In this document: positions 1 to 6,043 of the stretch, piece after piece
How the letters are laid out: the number at the start of each line of letters is the position of its first letter
Position numbering within the stretch: the stretch's first letter is position 1
Assembly (NCBI GenBank): GCA_031549965.1
Contig: JAVBPB010000122.1
Coordinates: 1-11,181 of the forward strand
Reading direction: 5' to 3'
DNA from: JAVBPB01 sp031549965
GTDB taxonomy: Bacteria > Bacillota > Clostridia > Lachnospirales > Lachnospiraceae
Length of the DNA: 11,181 bases
The notes under the pieces: model-generated
The model's input: only the letters and a program-made list of their open reading frames with translations
The model's database searches: none
Told to the model about the DNA's origin: nothing
Position numbers and translations under genes: made by a program

Positions 1-26
1 ACAAGGAAGACTTTTATTTTAAAATA

Positions 27-686
27 TTATATTGAAAATGCTAATTTAGTTTTAAAACTTTCACTTAAAGCTAATATGCTTGAAACTACGCTTGGTATAA
101 CCAATTCTTGTTTATATCTTAATATAATACTTCCCTTAGAAAGCTTTTCTACTAACACCAATTTGGAATCAAAGAAATTTAAGCCTTCAACTCTAGCAGT
201 TTTTATTGATTTGTCAAAAACTACAAAGCTCTTATCATTTAATTTATGAATTTCTCTTTTATAATCTACTATTGTCTTTGGAATTAATTGATTTATTGTT
301 ATTTGTAAATACAAATCGTTAAATATTTGAATTTCATGGTTTTTAAGCCATTCAATTTCACCTGTAAGAATTTTCTCACATTCTTCCCTAGTTATTAATA
401 CGAAAGTCTTATAAATAACGCCATTACGGTTTCCTTTTTTTTCAAGATATATTTCATTTAGATTTTGATTTCTAATGCAAATACAATAAATATCCTTGTT
501 CTGTTCCCTGCCTATTAATATATTTTCGTCTTCAAAATTATTGTTCTTGCTGTCAAATAATAATATTCTCAGTATTGTTGTATTGATACTTTCATTATCA
601 TCAGATTTATTAACCTTATTTCTTTCGTTGATATAATCTGTACGGCTAATTATCTGATCTTCTTCCTGATATGTTGTGTACTTCAT
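27..686 (-). CDS. VTC/CYTH-like domain protein, divergent (polyphosphate-polymerase fold)
   Basis: The protein is 219 aa. I chose ATG at 686 because AGGAGG (693-698) lies 6 nt upstream; the in-frame TTG at 692 would touch the Shine-Dalgarno. I infer a VTC (polyphosphate polymerase, CYTH superfamily) fold from the order of segments: ILLFDS (about 42-46, like the family SLYFD strand), YCICIRNQN (67-75), EIYLEKKGNRNGVIYK (78-93, like the family LE-K-K...NGV-YKRR hairpin), VDYKRE (140-145), FVVFDKSI (154-161, like RITFD) and ILRYKQEL before IP (188-195). From memory, the family has an R before the ITFD strand and a metal-binding Glu in the late LE-K strand; here they read SFVVFD and ILRYK, so activity is doubtful. 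The N-terminal part is short. There is no signal peptide or membrane segment. It has its own promoter (798-826), and no typical VTC partner gene is in view. Fold assignment is moderate; function is not established. Confidence 0.6.
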   Translation of the reverse strand: MKYTTYQEEDQIISRTDYINERNKVNKSDDNESINTTILRILLFDSKNNNFEDENILIGREQNKDIYCICIRNQNLNEIYLEKKGNRNGVIYKTFVLITREECEKILTGEIEWLKNHEIQIFNDLYLQITINQLIPKTIVDYKREIHKLNDKSFVVFDKSIKTARVEGLNFFDSKLVLVEKLSKGSIILRYKQELVIPSVVSSILALSESFKTKLAFSI

Positions 687-797
687 AAACAACCTCCTTC
701 ACTTAATCAGTCTCATACTATATGTTACTTAACAAAATAAAATCTATTCCAAATATTGTTATGTTTAAATTTAGTATATATGCTAGTTTATGTAATT

Positions 798-826
798 ATT
801 ATAGTATACTTTTGTGAAGTTGTCAT
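798..826 (-). promoter_or_regulatory. SigmaA promoter of the VTC-like gene
   Basis: On the minus strand, ATGACA (-35, 821-826) and TATAAT (-10, 798-803) are separated by exactly 17 nt. The leader to the ATG at 686 would be about 100 nt. The rest of the 307-base gap between genes (687-993) holds this promoter, the HAD terminator at 901-929 and plain AT-rich DNA; I see no other gene in it. Confidence 0.65.
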
Positions 827-900
827 GTACAATTTATAAAATTTTTGTTAATAATCGCTAAAACACCTATTAAAAATTATATAAATGTTATAATATAAAC

Positions 901-929
901 AAAATTTAGGCACTAGTATTTTAGTCCTA
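901..929 (-). terminator. Probable intrinsic terminator of the HAD gene
   Basis: On the minus strand TAGGACTA (929-922) can pair with TAGTGCCTA (915-907, one bulged G) around a 6-nt loop, followed by AATTTTGTTTATATT. It lies about 65 nt past the stop codon at 994. A weaker hairpin closer to the stop (944-976, CTTG/CAAG followed by TTTTTT) could act with it or instead. Confidence 0.45.
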
Positions 930-993
930 TGTAGCTTTTTACCAAAAAACTTGTCGAAATTTGTGCATTTTTCAAGCACTATCTTGCCATATT

Positions 994-1599
994 TTATATT
1001 ATTATTAATAAATTTTCCAATTCTTCTAAGGCCTTTTCTTTGTCTGTAAAATGTATTACATTAAATCCTAATTTTTTTGCCATTTCTATATTATTTTTAG
1101 AATCATCTAAAAATACACATTCACTTGGTATTAAATTATATTTTTCTATTAAGAAATTATAAATTTCAGGTTCTGGTTTTATCTTTTTAATTTCATAAGA
1201 TATTACACTACCATCTGTATGTTCAAAAAAATTCATAGTTTTTTTTGCGTACTCAAAATTACTTTTTGGATAGTTGGATAATAGATAAATATAATACCCC
1301 CTCTCTTTTAATCCCTTTAATAAATCAGCCGAATAATCATATTCATATATTGCATCTGTAATCTTATTAAATATCTGTCTTATTTCTATTTCATACTTAG
1401 AATTATTAGAAATAAACTGCTGCAATAATTCTTCATCACTAAGTTCTCCCCTGTCATATTCATTCCAAGTAGTGCTTTCAAAAGTAGCGTTTAAAACTGC
1501 ATCATATACTTCATCACTAAACCCAAACCCTTTTAAATATTCAAATTTAATAAAATTAACAAGAACCATTCCTATATCAAATATTATTGTTGTTATCAT
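994..1599 (-). CDS. HAD-superfamily hydrolase, subfamily IA (YihX-like)
   Basis: The protein is 201 aa. ATG at 1599 is preceded by AGGAG (1606-1610) at 6 nt. HAD motifs are complete: motif I FDIGMVLVN with nucleophile D8; motif II LLSNYP with S108; motif III KKIKPEPEIY with K141; motif IV FLDDSKNN with D165/D166. The residue two after the nucleophile is Gly rather than Asp, as in the DxG-type branch that includes E. coli YihX (alpha-D-glucose-1-phosphate phosphatase), so this is not a defect. The region between motifs I and II (about 16-90) is the small helical cap of class C1. The expected role is a cytoplasmic Mg2+-dependent phosphatase on a small phosphorylated metabolite; the substrate cannot be read from sequence. 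It has its own promoter (1627-1655) and terminator, so it is probably monocistronic. Confidence 0.9.
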   Translation of the reverse strand: MITTIIFDIGMVLVNFIKFEYLKGFGFSDEVYDAVLNATFESTTWNEYDRGELSDEELLQQFISNNSKYEIEIRQIFNKITDAIYEYDYSADLLKGLKERGYYIYLLSNYPKSNFEYAKKTMNFFEHTDGSVISYEIKKIKPEPEIYNFLIEKYNLIPSECVFLDDSKNNIEMAKKLGFNVIHFTDKEKALEELENLLIII

Positions 1600-1626
1600 A
1601 AGCTACTCCTTTTATTCTTTATTTAT

Positions 1627-1655
1627 ATTTTAACACTTTGTTTTGGGATATTCAA
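1627..1655 (-). promoter_or_regulatory. Candidate promoter of the HAD gene
   Basis: On the minus strand, TTGAAT (1650-1655), a 17-nt spacer and TAAAAT (1627-1632). Transcription would start about 20-25 nt before the ATG at 1599, leaving room only for the Shine-Dalgarno. The -35 box matches consensus at four of six positions. Confidence 0.45.
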
Positions 1656-1719
1656 TAGTATCTTGCTATAACAGATTTAATTAAAATGTTTTCAAAATGT
1701 TCTTACTTTGTTCTTATTT

Positions 1720-1788
1720 TCAACACAGGGAATTCACATTTAGTGTATATAATAAATTTATAAGAAAGCCAATAAGAAACTTTTTCAT
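1720..1788 (-). CDS. Possible small hydrophobic peptide (22 aa)
   Basis: A short frame starts at ATG 1788, 4 nt after GGGGAG (1793-1798), and ends at TGA 1720-1722. The peptide begins MKKFLIGFLINLLYTL: two lysines and then a hydrophobic run, as in small single-span membrane or toxin-like peptides. The C-terminus is NSLC. It lies between the ATPase terminator and the HAD promoter. There is no good promoter of its own: a TTGACA on the minus strand at 1832-1837 has a TATAAA only 14 nt away. A hairpin (1802-1825) sits directly before the Shine-Dalgarno. I do not recognise the peptide, and in AT-rich DNA a chance frame of this kind is plausible. Confidence 0.22.
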   Translation of the reverse strand: MKKFLIGFLINLLYTLNVNSLC

Positions 1789-1801
1789 AAAACTCCCCTT
1801 T

Positions 1802-1829
1802 AAACACCCTTTTATAAGGGTGTTTTGTT
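1802..1829 (+). terminator. Perfect 10-bp hairpin with plus-strand T-tract
   Basis: AAACACCCTT (1802-1811) pairs perfectly with AAGGGTGTTT (1816-1825) around TTAT, and is followed on the plus strand by TGTTTTG. By its tail it would stop plus-strand transcription, yet no plus-strand gene lies to its left. On the minus strand it follows the ATPase terminator and may be a back-up stop or simply a stable stem. Confidence 0.45.
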
Positions 1830-1834
1830 TTGTC

Positions 1835-1868
1835 AAAAAACTTAAGGGTTGCTAAATGCAACCCTTAA
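1835..1868 (-). terminator. Intrinsic terminator of the P-type ATPase gene
   Basis: On the minus strand TTAAGGGTTGC (1868-1858) pairs perfectly with GCAACCCTTAA (1852-1842) around a 5-nt loop, then G and TTTTTT. It starts 3 nt past the stop codon. Confidence 0.9.
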
Positions 1869-1870
1869 AA

Positions 1871-4480
1871 CTATCTTTTAAATTTCCTTTGGACAAATTT
1901 AATCACTTCTATAATCAAGAGTAAAACCGCCAATATTCCCAATATACAAACCCACTGACTTCCTCCCAATGGAACTAACTTAAATATTTTGCTTAAGAAA
2001 GGTACATAAATTAATACCAACGTCAGCAACATAGGAATTATAATACCTATATTTAAAAATCGATTTTCAAATAATCTTTTATTAAATATAAAATTAGCCT
2101 TGCTGTGTATTGTATAGCAGTAAACTAACTCCGCTAAAGATAAGGTTGTAAATGCCATTGTTGTAGCCACTTCGTTAGATGTTGATTTTCCCATAAAATA
2201 TGCAATTAATGTAGCAACACCTAGTATCGTTCCTTGTATTACTATGTTAATTCCAAGACCATCCGCAAAAAAGCTTTTTCTGGAATCTCTTGGGGATTCT
2301 TTCATAATGTTGTCCTCGGCTTTATCCATTCCCAAACCAACAGCAGGCAAAGAATCAGTTACCAAATTAATCCAAAGTATGTGAACCGGGCTTAAAAATA
2401 TTACTCCGCTTGGTAGTAACAATGTAGCAATGAATATAGAAACAACCTCACTTATATTTGAAGATAATAAAAATTGAACCGCTTTTCTAATATTAGTATA
2501 AATTTTTCTTCCCTCTTCAACTGCGTTAACTATAGTTGCAAAATTATCATCCGATAACAGCATATCAGATACACCCTTTGATACATCTGTACCTGTAATA
2601 CCCATTCCAACACCTATGTCGGATATCTTAAGAGCTGGTGCATCATTTACACCATCACCTGTCATTGCAACTATTTTACCTTTTCTTTTCCACGCCTGAA
2701 CTATTCTTACTTTATGCTCCGGTGAAACTCTGGCATATACACGTATATTTTCTACCTTTTTATCTAATTGTTTATCATCTAAACCATCTAGTTCAATCCC
2801 AAATATAGCTTGCGATTCATCTTCAAGGATTCCAACTTCACGGGCAATTGCAATTGCAGTATCCTTATGATCACCCGTTATCATAATTGGAGTAATACCA
2901 GCACTCTTACAGCGTTTAATTGCATCAAATACCTCTGTTCTTGGTGGATCCATCATTCCTACAAGTCCAACAAATATTAAATTTTCTTCTAATTCTTCAT
3001 TTTCTTTGTATGGTTTATAGGCTGCTCCAAGTACCCTTAAAGCTTTTGTTGCAAGAGTATGATTTGTTTTCATTATGTTATCTTTATCTTCTTTGGAAAT
3101 GGCTCTTACCTCACCATTTATAATTATACTGCTACATCTTCTTAAAAGCTCATCAGGTGCTCCCTTAGTAAATACTAATGTTTCATTTGGAGTTTCATTT
3201 ACTGTAGACATTAGCTTACGTTCAGAATCAAATGGAATATCTTTAATTCTTTTATAGGTTACCTGTTTATCAGCACCATAATTTTGCAAAACAAATCTTT
3301 TAAGAGCTGTTTCTGTTGGATCACCAATTTCTTCACCGTTATTTGTTATTTCTGAATCATTACACAAATAAATAATATTAGTTAACATTTGTGACTTTAC
3401 TGTCTGAACGTACTCATTGCTGGTATATATTTTATTATCAAGATAAATATTTTTTATCTCCATTTTATTAAGTGTTAAGGTACCTGTTTTATCTGAACAA
3501 ATAATTTCAGCACATCCAAGTGTTTCTACTGCCGGAAGTTTTTTAATAATTGCTTTTCTTTGTGCCATTTTAGTTACACCCATAGACATAACAATTGTAA
3601 CTACTGCTGGTAAACCTTCCGGTATTGCAGCTACAGCAAGACTAATTGAAATCATGAAGGATTCCAATGTGTTATCAAGTGTAAAACCACCGTTTTTAAT
3701 TATTCCTGTAGCAAATATAACCACACAGATTCCAAGCACAATAAATGTAAGCATTTTACCAATTTCAGCCAAGGTTTTCTGTAATGGTGTAGCTTCATCT
3801 TCAGTGTTATTAATCATGTTGGCAATTTTACCCATTTCTGTTTTCATGCCAGTGCTTGTTACAACACCTTTTGCTCTACCGTAAGTCATACTTGTTCCAT
3901 AGTATGCCATATTATGTCTGTCTCCAATAGGTGAGTTATTTTCACATATTGTATTCGCGTCTTTTTCTGACGGAACAGATTCACCTGTTAGGGATGCTTC
4001 CTCAATCTTAACGCTTGAAGTCTCCATAAGTCTCATATCTGCCGGTATTAAATCTCCGGCATCCAATGAAATAATATCACCTACTACTAATTCTTCTGAA
4101 TTAATCTGAACTAATTTGCCATCTCTAAATACTTTTGCCGTTGAAGCAGACATATTCTTTAGAGCTTCAATTGCTTTTTCAGCTTTGCCTTCCTGTACCA
4201 GCCCCATTATTGTATTACCAACAACTACTGCTAAAATAATACACATATCAGCAATTTCACTAAGAAATCCTGAAACAACTGCTGCTATAATTAAAACAAT
4301 TATCATTGGATCACTAATTTGCTGTATTACCTTTTGAAATAATGTTGCTTTCTTTTTTTCTTCTAATACATTTCTTCCATCTTGTTCTAATCTCTTTTTT
4401 GCCTCGTTTGTCGTCAAACCTTTTTCATTTGTTTTTAGCTTTTCTAATACTTTTGATATTTCTTCATTATAAAAATTCAT
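1871..4480 (-). CDS. P-type cation-transporting ATPase (SERCA-like P2A; probable Mn2+/Ca2+ efflux)
   Basis: The protein is 869 aa with M1 at ATG 4480, preceded by AAAGGTGG (4486-4493) at 5 nt; the in-frame GTG at 4489 lies inside that Shine-Dalgarno. Domain order is complete: N-terminal cation-ATPase region (1-60), paired membrane helices (about 58-93), actuator TGES (165-168), PEGLP in M4 (287-291), DKTGTLT with phosphorylated D330, KGAP (439-442), TGD (535-537), TGDGVNDAP (607-615) and six C-terminal helices. Residues matching the SERCA ion ligands are all present: E288 (M4), N675 and E678 (SSNISE, M5), N705/T708/D709 (NLVTD, M6) and E784 (LSLAE, M8). It pumps a divalent cation across the membrane by forming an aspartyl phosphate. 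Residues alone suggest Ca2+, but the yybP-ykoY riboswitch upstream argues for Mn2+ export, as reported for riboswitch-linked relatives in lactococci and streptococci. It appears monocistronic. Confidence 0.95.
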   Translation of the reverse strand: MNFYNEEISKVLEKLKTNEKGLTTNEAKKRLEQDGRNVLEEKKKATLFQKVIQQISDPMIIVLIIAAVVSGFLSEIADMCIILAVVVGNTIMGLVQEGKAEKAIEALKNMSASTAKVFRDGKLVQINSEELVVGDIISLDAGDLIPADMRLMETSSVKIEEASLTGESVPSEKDANTICENNSPIGDRHNMAYYGTSMTYGRAKGVVTSTGMKTEMGKIANMINNTEDEATPLQKTLAEIGKMLTFIVLGICVVIFATGIIKNGGFTLDNTLESFMISISLAVAAIPEGLPAVVTIVMSMGVTKMAQRKAIIKKLPAVETLGCAEIICSDKTGTLTLNKMEIKNIYLDNKIYTSNEYVQTVKSQMLTNIIYLCNDSEITNNGEEIGDPTETALKRFVLQNYGADKQVTYKRIKDIPFDSERKLMSTVNETPNETLVFTKGAPDELLRRCSSIIINGEVRAISKEDKDNIMKTNHTLATKALRVLGAAYKPYKENEELEENLIFVGLVGMMDPPRTEVFDAIKRCKSAGITPIMITGDHKDTAIAIAREVGILEDESQAIFGIELDGLDDKQLDKKVENIRVYARVSPEHKVRIVQAWKRKGKIVAMTGDGVNDAPALKISDIGVGMGITGTDVSKGVSDMLLSDDNFATIVNAVEEGRKIYTNIRKAVQFLLSSNISEVVSIFIATLLLPSGVIFLSPVHILWINLVTDSLPAVGLGMDKAEDNIMKESPRDSRKSFFADGLGINIVIQGTILGVATLIAYFMGKSTSNEVATTMAFTTLSLAELVYCYTIHSKANFIFNKRLFENRFLNIGIIIPMLLTLVLIYVPFLSKIFKLVPLGGSQWVCILGILAVLLLIIEVIKFVQRKFKR

Positions 4481-4587
4481 ATAATCCACCTTTCTTTTTA
4501 TTACTAAACAAAGAGTTTACTTCCCAAATTATGGACAGTTGCTTTGCAACATCTTTCTTTCCATGAATGGGATTCCTGACTGGATTG

Positions 4588-4634
4588 TTTTAATATAATG
4601 GAAATTTTTAGAAAATTTCAATATTATATTAAAA
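4588..4634 (-). repeat. AT-rich inverted repeat in the ATPase leader
   Basis: TTTTAATATAAT (4588-4599) is matched by ATTATATTAAAA (4623-4634), with an inner GAAATTT/AAATTTC pair (4601-4607 and 4613-4619). On the transcript it lies just after the riboswitch terminator and shares that terminator's U-tract. It could sharpen termination or protect the read-through mRNA. The remaining leader to the Shine-Dalgarno (4494-4587) shows only a small GTTGC/GCAAC hairpin (4538-4550). Confidence 0.4.
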
Positions 4635-4662
4635 AAAGCCCTTATCACATAGATAGAGGCTT
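4631..4662 (-). terminator. Riboswitch-controlled intrinsic terminator
   Basis: On the minus strand AAGCCTCTATC (4662-4652) pairs with GATAAGGGCTT (4646-4636) with one C-A mismatch and one G-U, around a 5-nt loop, followed by TTTTT. It stands between the manganese aptamer and the ATPase start codon, about 150 nt before the gene, so it can abort the transcript before translation begins. Confidence 0.85.
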
Positions 4663-4703
4663 AATGTTTTCTATATATTCCTCTACCCCAAAAATGGTAA
4701 AGG
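4652..4703 (-). promoter_or_regulatory. Antiterminator / anti-antiterminator switching segment
   Basis: On the transcript, GGTAGAGG (4687-4680) can pair with CCTCTATC (4659-4652), which is most of the terminator's 5' arm. The same GGTAGAGG can instead pair with CCTTTACC (4703-4696), the 3' strand of aptamer helix P1, as a hairpin with an 8-nt loop. Each alternative is 8 bp with one G-U wobble. P1 formation therefore frees the antiterminator and favours read-through. Confidence 0.75.
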
Positions 4704-4839
4704 TCTTGTCAATTATATTATCTATTTTCTAATTTATTATACCACTGTTTAGAAAATAAATACATATAATATATATGCCGAGAGAATGTTTTCTCTGTGA
4801 TGACGACATATATTCCAGATGGGCGACTACTCCCCTTTA
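4696..4839 (-). promoter_or_regulatory. yybP-ykoY manganese riboswitch (aptamer)
   Basis: The minus-strand transcript carries the family's signature blocks: AAAGGGGAGTAG (4838-4827, L1 region), GTCGTCATCAC (4808-4798, L3 region), a hairpin AGAGAA/TTCTCT (4796-4781), CGGC, and the closing strand GACCTTTACC (4705-4696). Helix P1 forms from TAAAGG (4839-4834) and CCTTTA (4703-4698); ATATATG/CATATAT (from 4811 and 4778) encloses the L3 side. This family binds Mn2+ directly and controls manganese exporters, P-type ATPases and TerC-type proteins. About 70 nt of AT-rich sequence (4705-4775), with its own TTTTCTAA/TTAGAAAA stem, separates the L3 side from the P1 closing strand. Confidence 0.9.
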
Positions 4840-4848
4840 GTAAGATAC

Positions 4849-4877
4849 ATTCTAACATTAATAATTTAAAATGTCAA
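4849..4877 (-). promoter_or_regulatory. Consensus SigmaA promoter of the riboswitch-ATPase transcript
   Basis: On the minus strand, TTGACA (4872-4877), a 17-nt spacer and TAGAAT (4849-4854). The start point would fall near 4842, so transcription begins almost exactly at the first strand of aptamer helix P1. The promoter lies 48 nt after the upstream gene's stop codon, and I see no terminator in between. Confidence 0.85.
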
Positions 4878-4924
4878 TACATTATTTGTGTAGGTTTGTA
4901 AAAATTGTAATATTTTTTGTATTA

Positions 4925-5275
4925 TTATCTTTTGTATATTTGTATGTTTTCTTTTTGCTTTTTTTCTAGCCAAATTTCTTTTAAAAGTTGTAGCTCTTTT
5001 GTGTAGTCTGTCTTTATGTCTTCTTTGTCGTATTCTAAGACTTCTATTACTTCAATTACAAAGCCTTCTCCTTTGCATTTTGTCCATTCAGATTGTAGTT
5101 CCCTGTTTGGATATGAGTTATGCTCTAGCTTGAATTTTGCTCCGTTTAGAGCACCGTGAGTGTCGGAACTAGATTCAATGTGCCATTTATTACCATCTTG
5201 CTTATAGATGGCATATATTCCCATTGGTGGTTTTCTTAACTTATACTGCTCCTTTAGTTCTTTTCTTCTGTCCAT
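4925..5275 (-). CDS. GIY-YIG-fold protein lacking the YIG motif
   Basis: The protein is 116 aa and begins MDRRKELKEQYK. The frame matches small GIY-YIG family proteins of Clostridia, which from memory start MDRKKELKQQYK...MGVY and continue PNKELQKDW, F-IEVLE, and a C-terminal TDYSEEL...IWLEKL block. Here I see MGIYAIY (18-24), PNRELQSEW (56-64), FVIEVIEVLEYD (72-83) and TDYTKEL...IWLEK (89-105). Where the family has a Y-(V/I)-G strand and a following Arg helix, this protein reads WHIESSSD and GALNGAKFKL (31-50), so the second motif Tyr, its Gly and the catalytic Arg are missing. It is therefore probably a non-catalytic nucleic-acid-binding or structural relative. ATG 5275 follows the upstream stop codon after 1 nt with a poor Shine-Dalgarno, so translation is likely coupled. 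No signal peptide or membrane segment is seen. Confidence 0.7.
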   Translation of the reverse strand: MDRRKELKEQYKLRKPPMGIYAIYKQDGNKWHIESSSDTHGALNGAKFKLEHNSYPNRELQSEWTKCKGEGFVIEVIEVLEYDKEDIKTDYTKELQLLKEIWLEKKQKENIQIYKR

Positions 5276-5276
5276 A

Positions 5277-5756
5277 TTAGTATCCCATTTCTTTTAATAT
5301 TCTTGAGAGGGTTCTTAGACGCTCCCCTAACATTTCATCATCTTCACTTAAAGCTTTGCTAAATAGTATAATATCCTCATCTATTTTTTCATTATCTGTG
5401 CAGATTTCTACTGTCATAGCATCACCTTGCAGTCCTATTCTATCAATGACAGTTTGATTCGGATCATACATCTTAGGATAACGGTAGGCTTCTTGGAAGT
5501 GTTGTTTAGCTCTTAAGGCTAATATTGATAGATCTATTACACGGTGTAGTGGCAACTCTTCGGATTGTCTGGACCATTTTTCACCTGTGTATCGCCATAC
5601 TTTAGCAGAAATGTCAACCTTTCCTCTATCATTCCATTGGGCTAATCCTAATGACAGGCCCTTTGCATCCGAGTTATATGCATTTCTGCCATCTATGTTT
5701 TCATAATTTTCTGATACTATTACCGGTTTGTGTTTTAATGTAGTTGGTATCTTCAT
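5277..5756 (-). CDS. Conserved hypothetical protein (resembles DUF6530)
   Basis: The protein is 159 aa. ATG 5756 is preceded by AAGGAAG with AGGA at 5765-5768, 8 nt away. It starts MKIPTTLKHKPVIVSENYEN and has the blocks GRNAYNSDAKGLSLGLAQWNDRG (about 23-45, contains the family-like SLGLAQW), SAKVWRYTGEKWSRQSEELPLHR, IDRIGLQGDAMTV and a C-terminal ERLRTLSRILKEMGY. I recall this as an uncharacterised Firmicutes family (DUF6530); that name is from memory. The protein is soluble, with no signal peptide, membrane segment or recognisable catalytic motif; a tryptophan-rich beta region is followed by helices. It leads a tight operon with the GIY-YIG-fold gene and sits behind a consensus promoter with two palindromic operators, so it is probably repressed under most conditions. 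Function unknown. Confidence 0.8.
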   Translation of the reverse strand: MKIPTTLKHKPVIVSENYENIDGRNAYNSDAKGLSLGLAQWNDRGKVDISAKVWRYTGEKWSRQSEELPLHRVIDLSILALRAKQHFQEAYRYPKMYDPNQTVIDRIGLQGDAMTVEICTDNEKIDEDIILFSKALSEDDEMLGERLRTLSRILKEMGY

Positions 5757-5771
5757 TTTAATCTTCCTTTC

Positions 5772-5802
5772 TTACTAGTTTAGTAAATTACTAATTTAGT
5801 AA
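5772..5802 (-). promoter_or_regulatory. Two tandem 15-bp palindromic operators
   Basis: TTACTAGTTTAGTAA (5772-5786) and TTACTAATTTAGTAA (5788-5802) are both TTACTA-N3-TAGTAA palindromes, one base apart. They begin immediately after the -10 box (5804-5809) and cover the predicted start point, the classic place for repressor binding. Spacing is 16 bp centre to centre. No regulator gene is in view and I cannot name the cognate protein. Confidence 0.7.
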
Positions 5803-5803
5803 A

Positions 5804-5832
5804 ATTATATTATTTATTTATAAATTTGTCAA
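5804..5832 (-). promoter_or_regulatory. Perfect-consensus promoter of the 5756/5275 operon
   Basis: On the minus strand, TTGACA (5827-5832), a 17-nt spacer and TATAAT (5804-5809): both boxes match consensus at all six positions. A promoter this strong next to two operators implies negative control. Confidence 0.9.
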
Positions 5833-5952
5833 TACTATTTTACTTCATTTTTCAACCAATTTATTTTGCCTCAATTTATGTGATTGATAATCGTGCAACA
5901 TTTTACAAATCCAAATATTTTTTTATATTTATGTAGATTAGTTATTTTTAAT

Positions 5953-6036
5953 AAAAAAGCTATTTAACTAATAATTTACTAATATAAGTCTAAAGACTAT
6001 AATATTAGCATGAATTACTTAGTTAAACAGCTTTTT
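5953..6036 (-). terminator. Long inverted repeat, terminator of the isochorismatase-family gene (possibly bidirectional)
   Basis: AAAAAGCT-a-TTTAACTAA (5954-5971) is mirrored by TTAGTTAAA-c-AGCTTTTT (6019-6036). Inside, TAATT/AATTA, CTAATAT/ATATTAG and AGTCT/AGACT also pair, so the whole 83 bp can fold as one interrupted stem. It begins 8 nt beyond the stop codon at 6044; on the minus strand the stem ends in a run of six T, and on the plus strand in AGCTTTTTAG. It is much longer than a usual intrinsic terminator. Confidence 0.7.
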
Positions 6037-6043
6037 AGTTTAT

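Noticed and set aside
687..692. TTG start at 692 for the VTC-like protein
   Set aside because: It abuts the AGGAGG with no spacer; ATG 686 has the correct 6-nt spacing.
1790..1802. AAAGGGGAGTTTT on the minus strand resembling the L1 block of a second manganese riboswitch
   Set aside because: No L3 block, no P1 partner and no downstream metal gene; the block is better read as a ribosome binding site or chance.
2920..4566. Several plus-strand open frames of 60-76 codons opposite the P-type ATPase gene
   Set aside because: They lie antisense to a gene with full motif conservation, have hydrophobic low-information translations, and lack ribosome binding sites.
4529..4577. Eleven-codon frame MERKMLQSNCP after AGGA in the ATPase leader
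   Set aside because: The ribosome site is weak, the frame is very short, and the leader is already explained by the riboswitch; kept only as a note.
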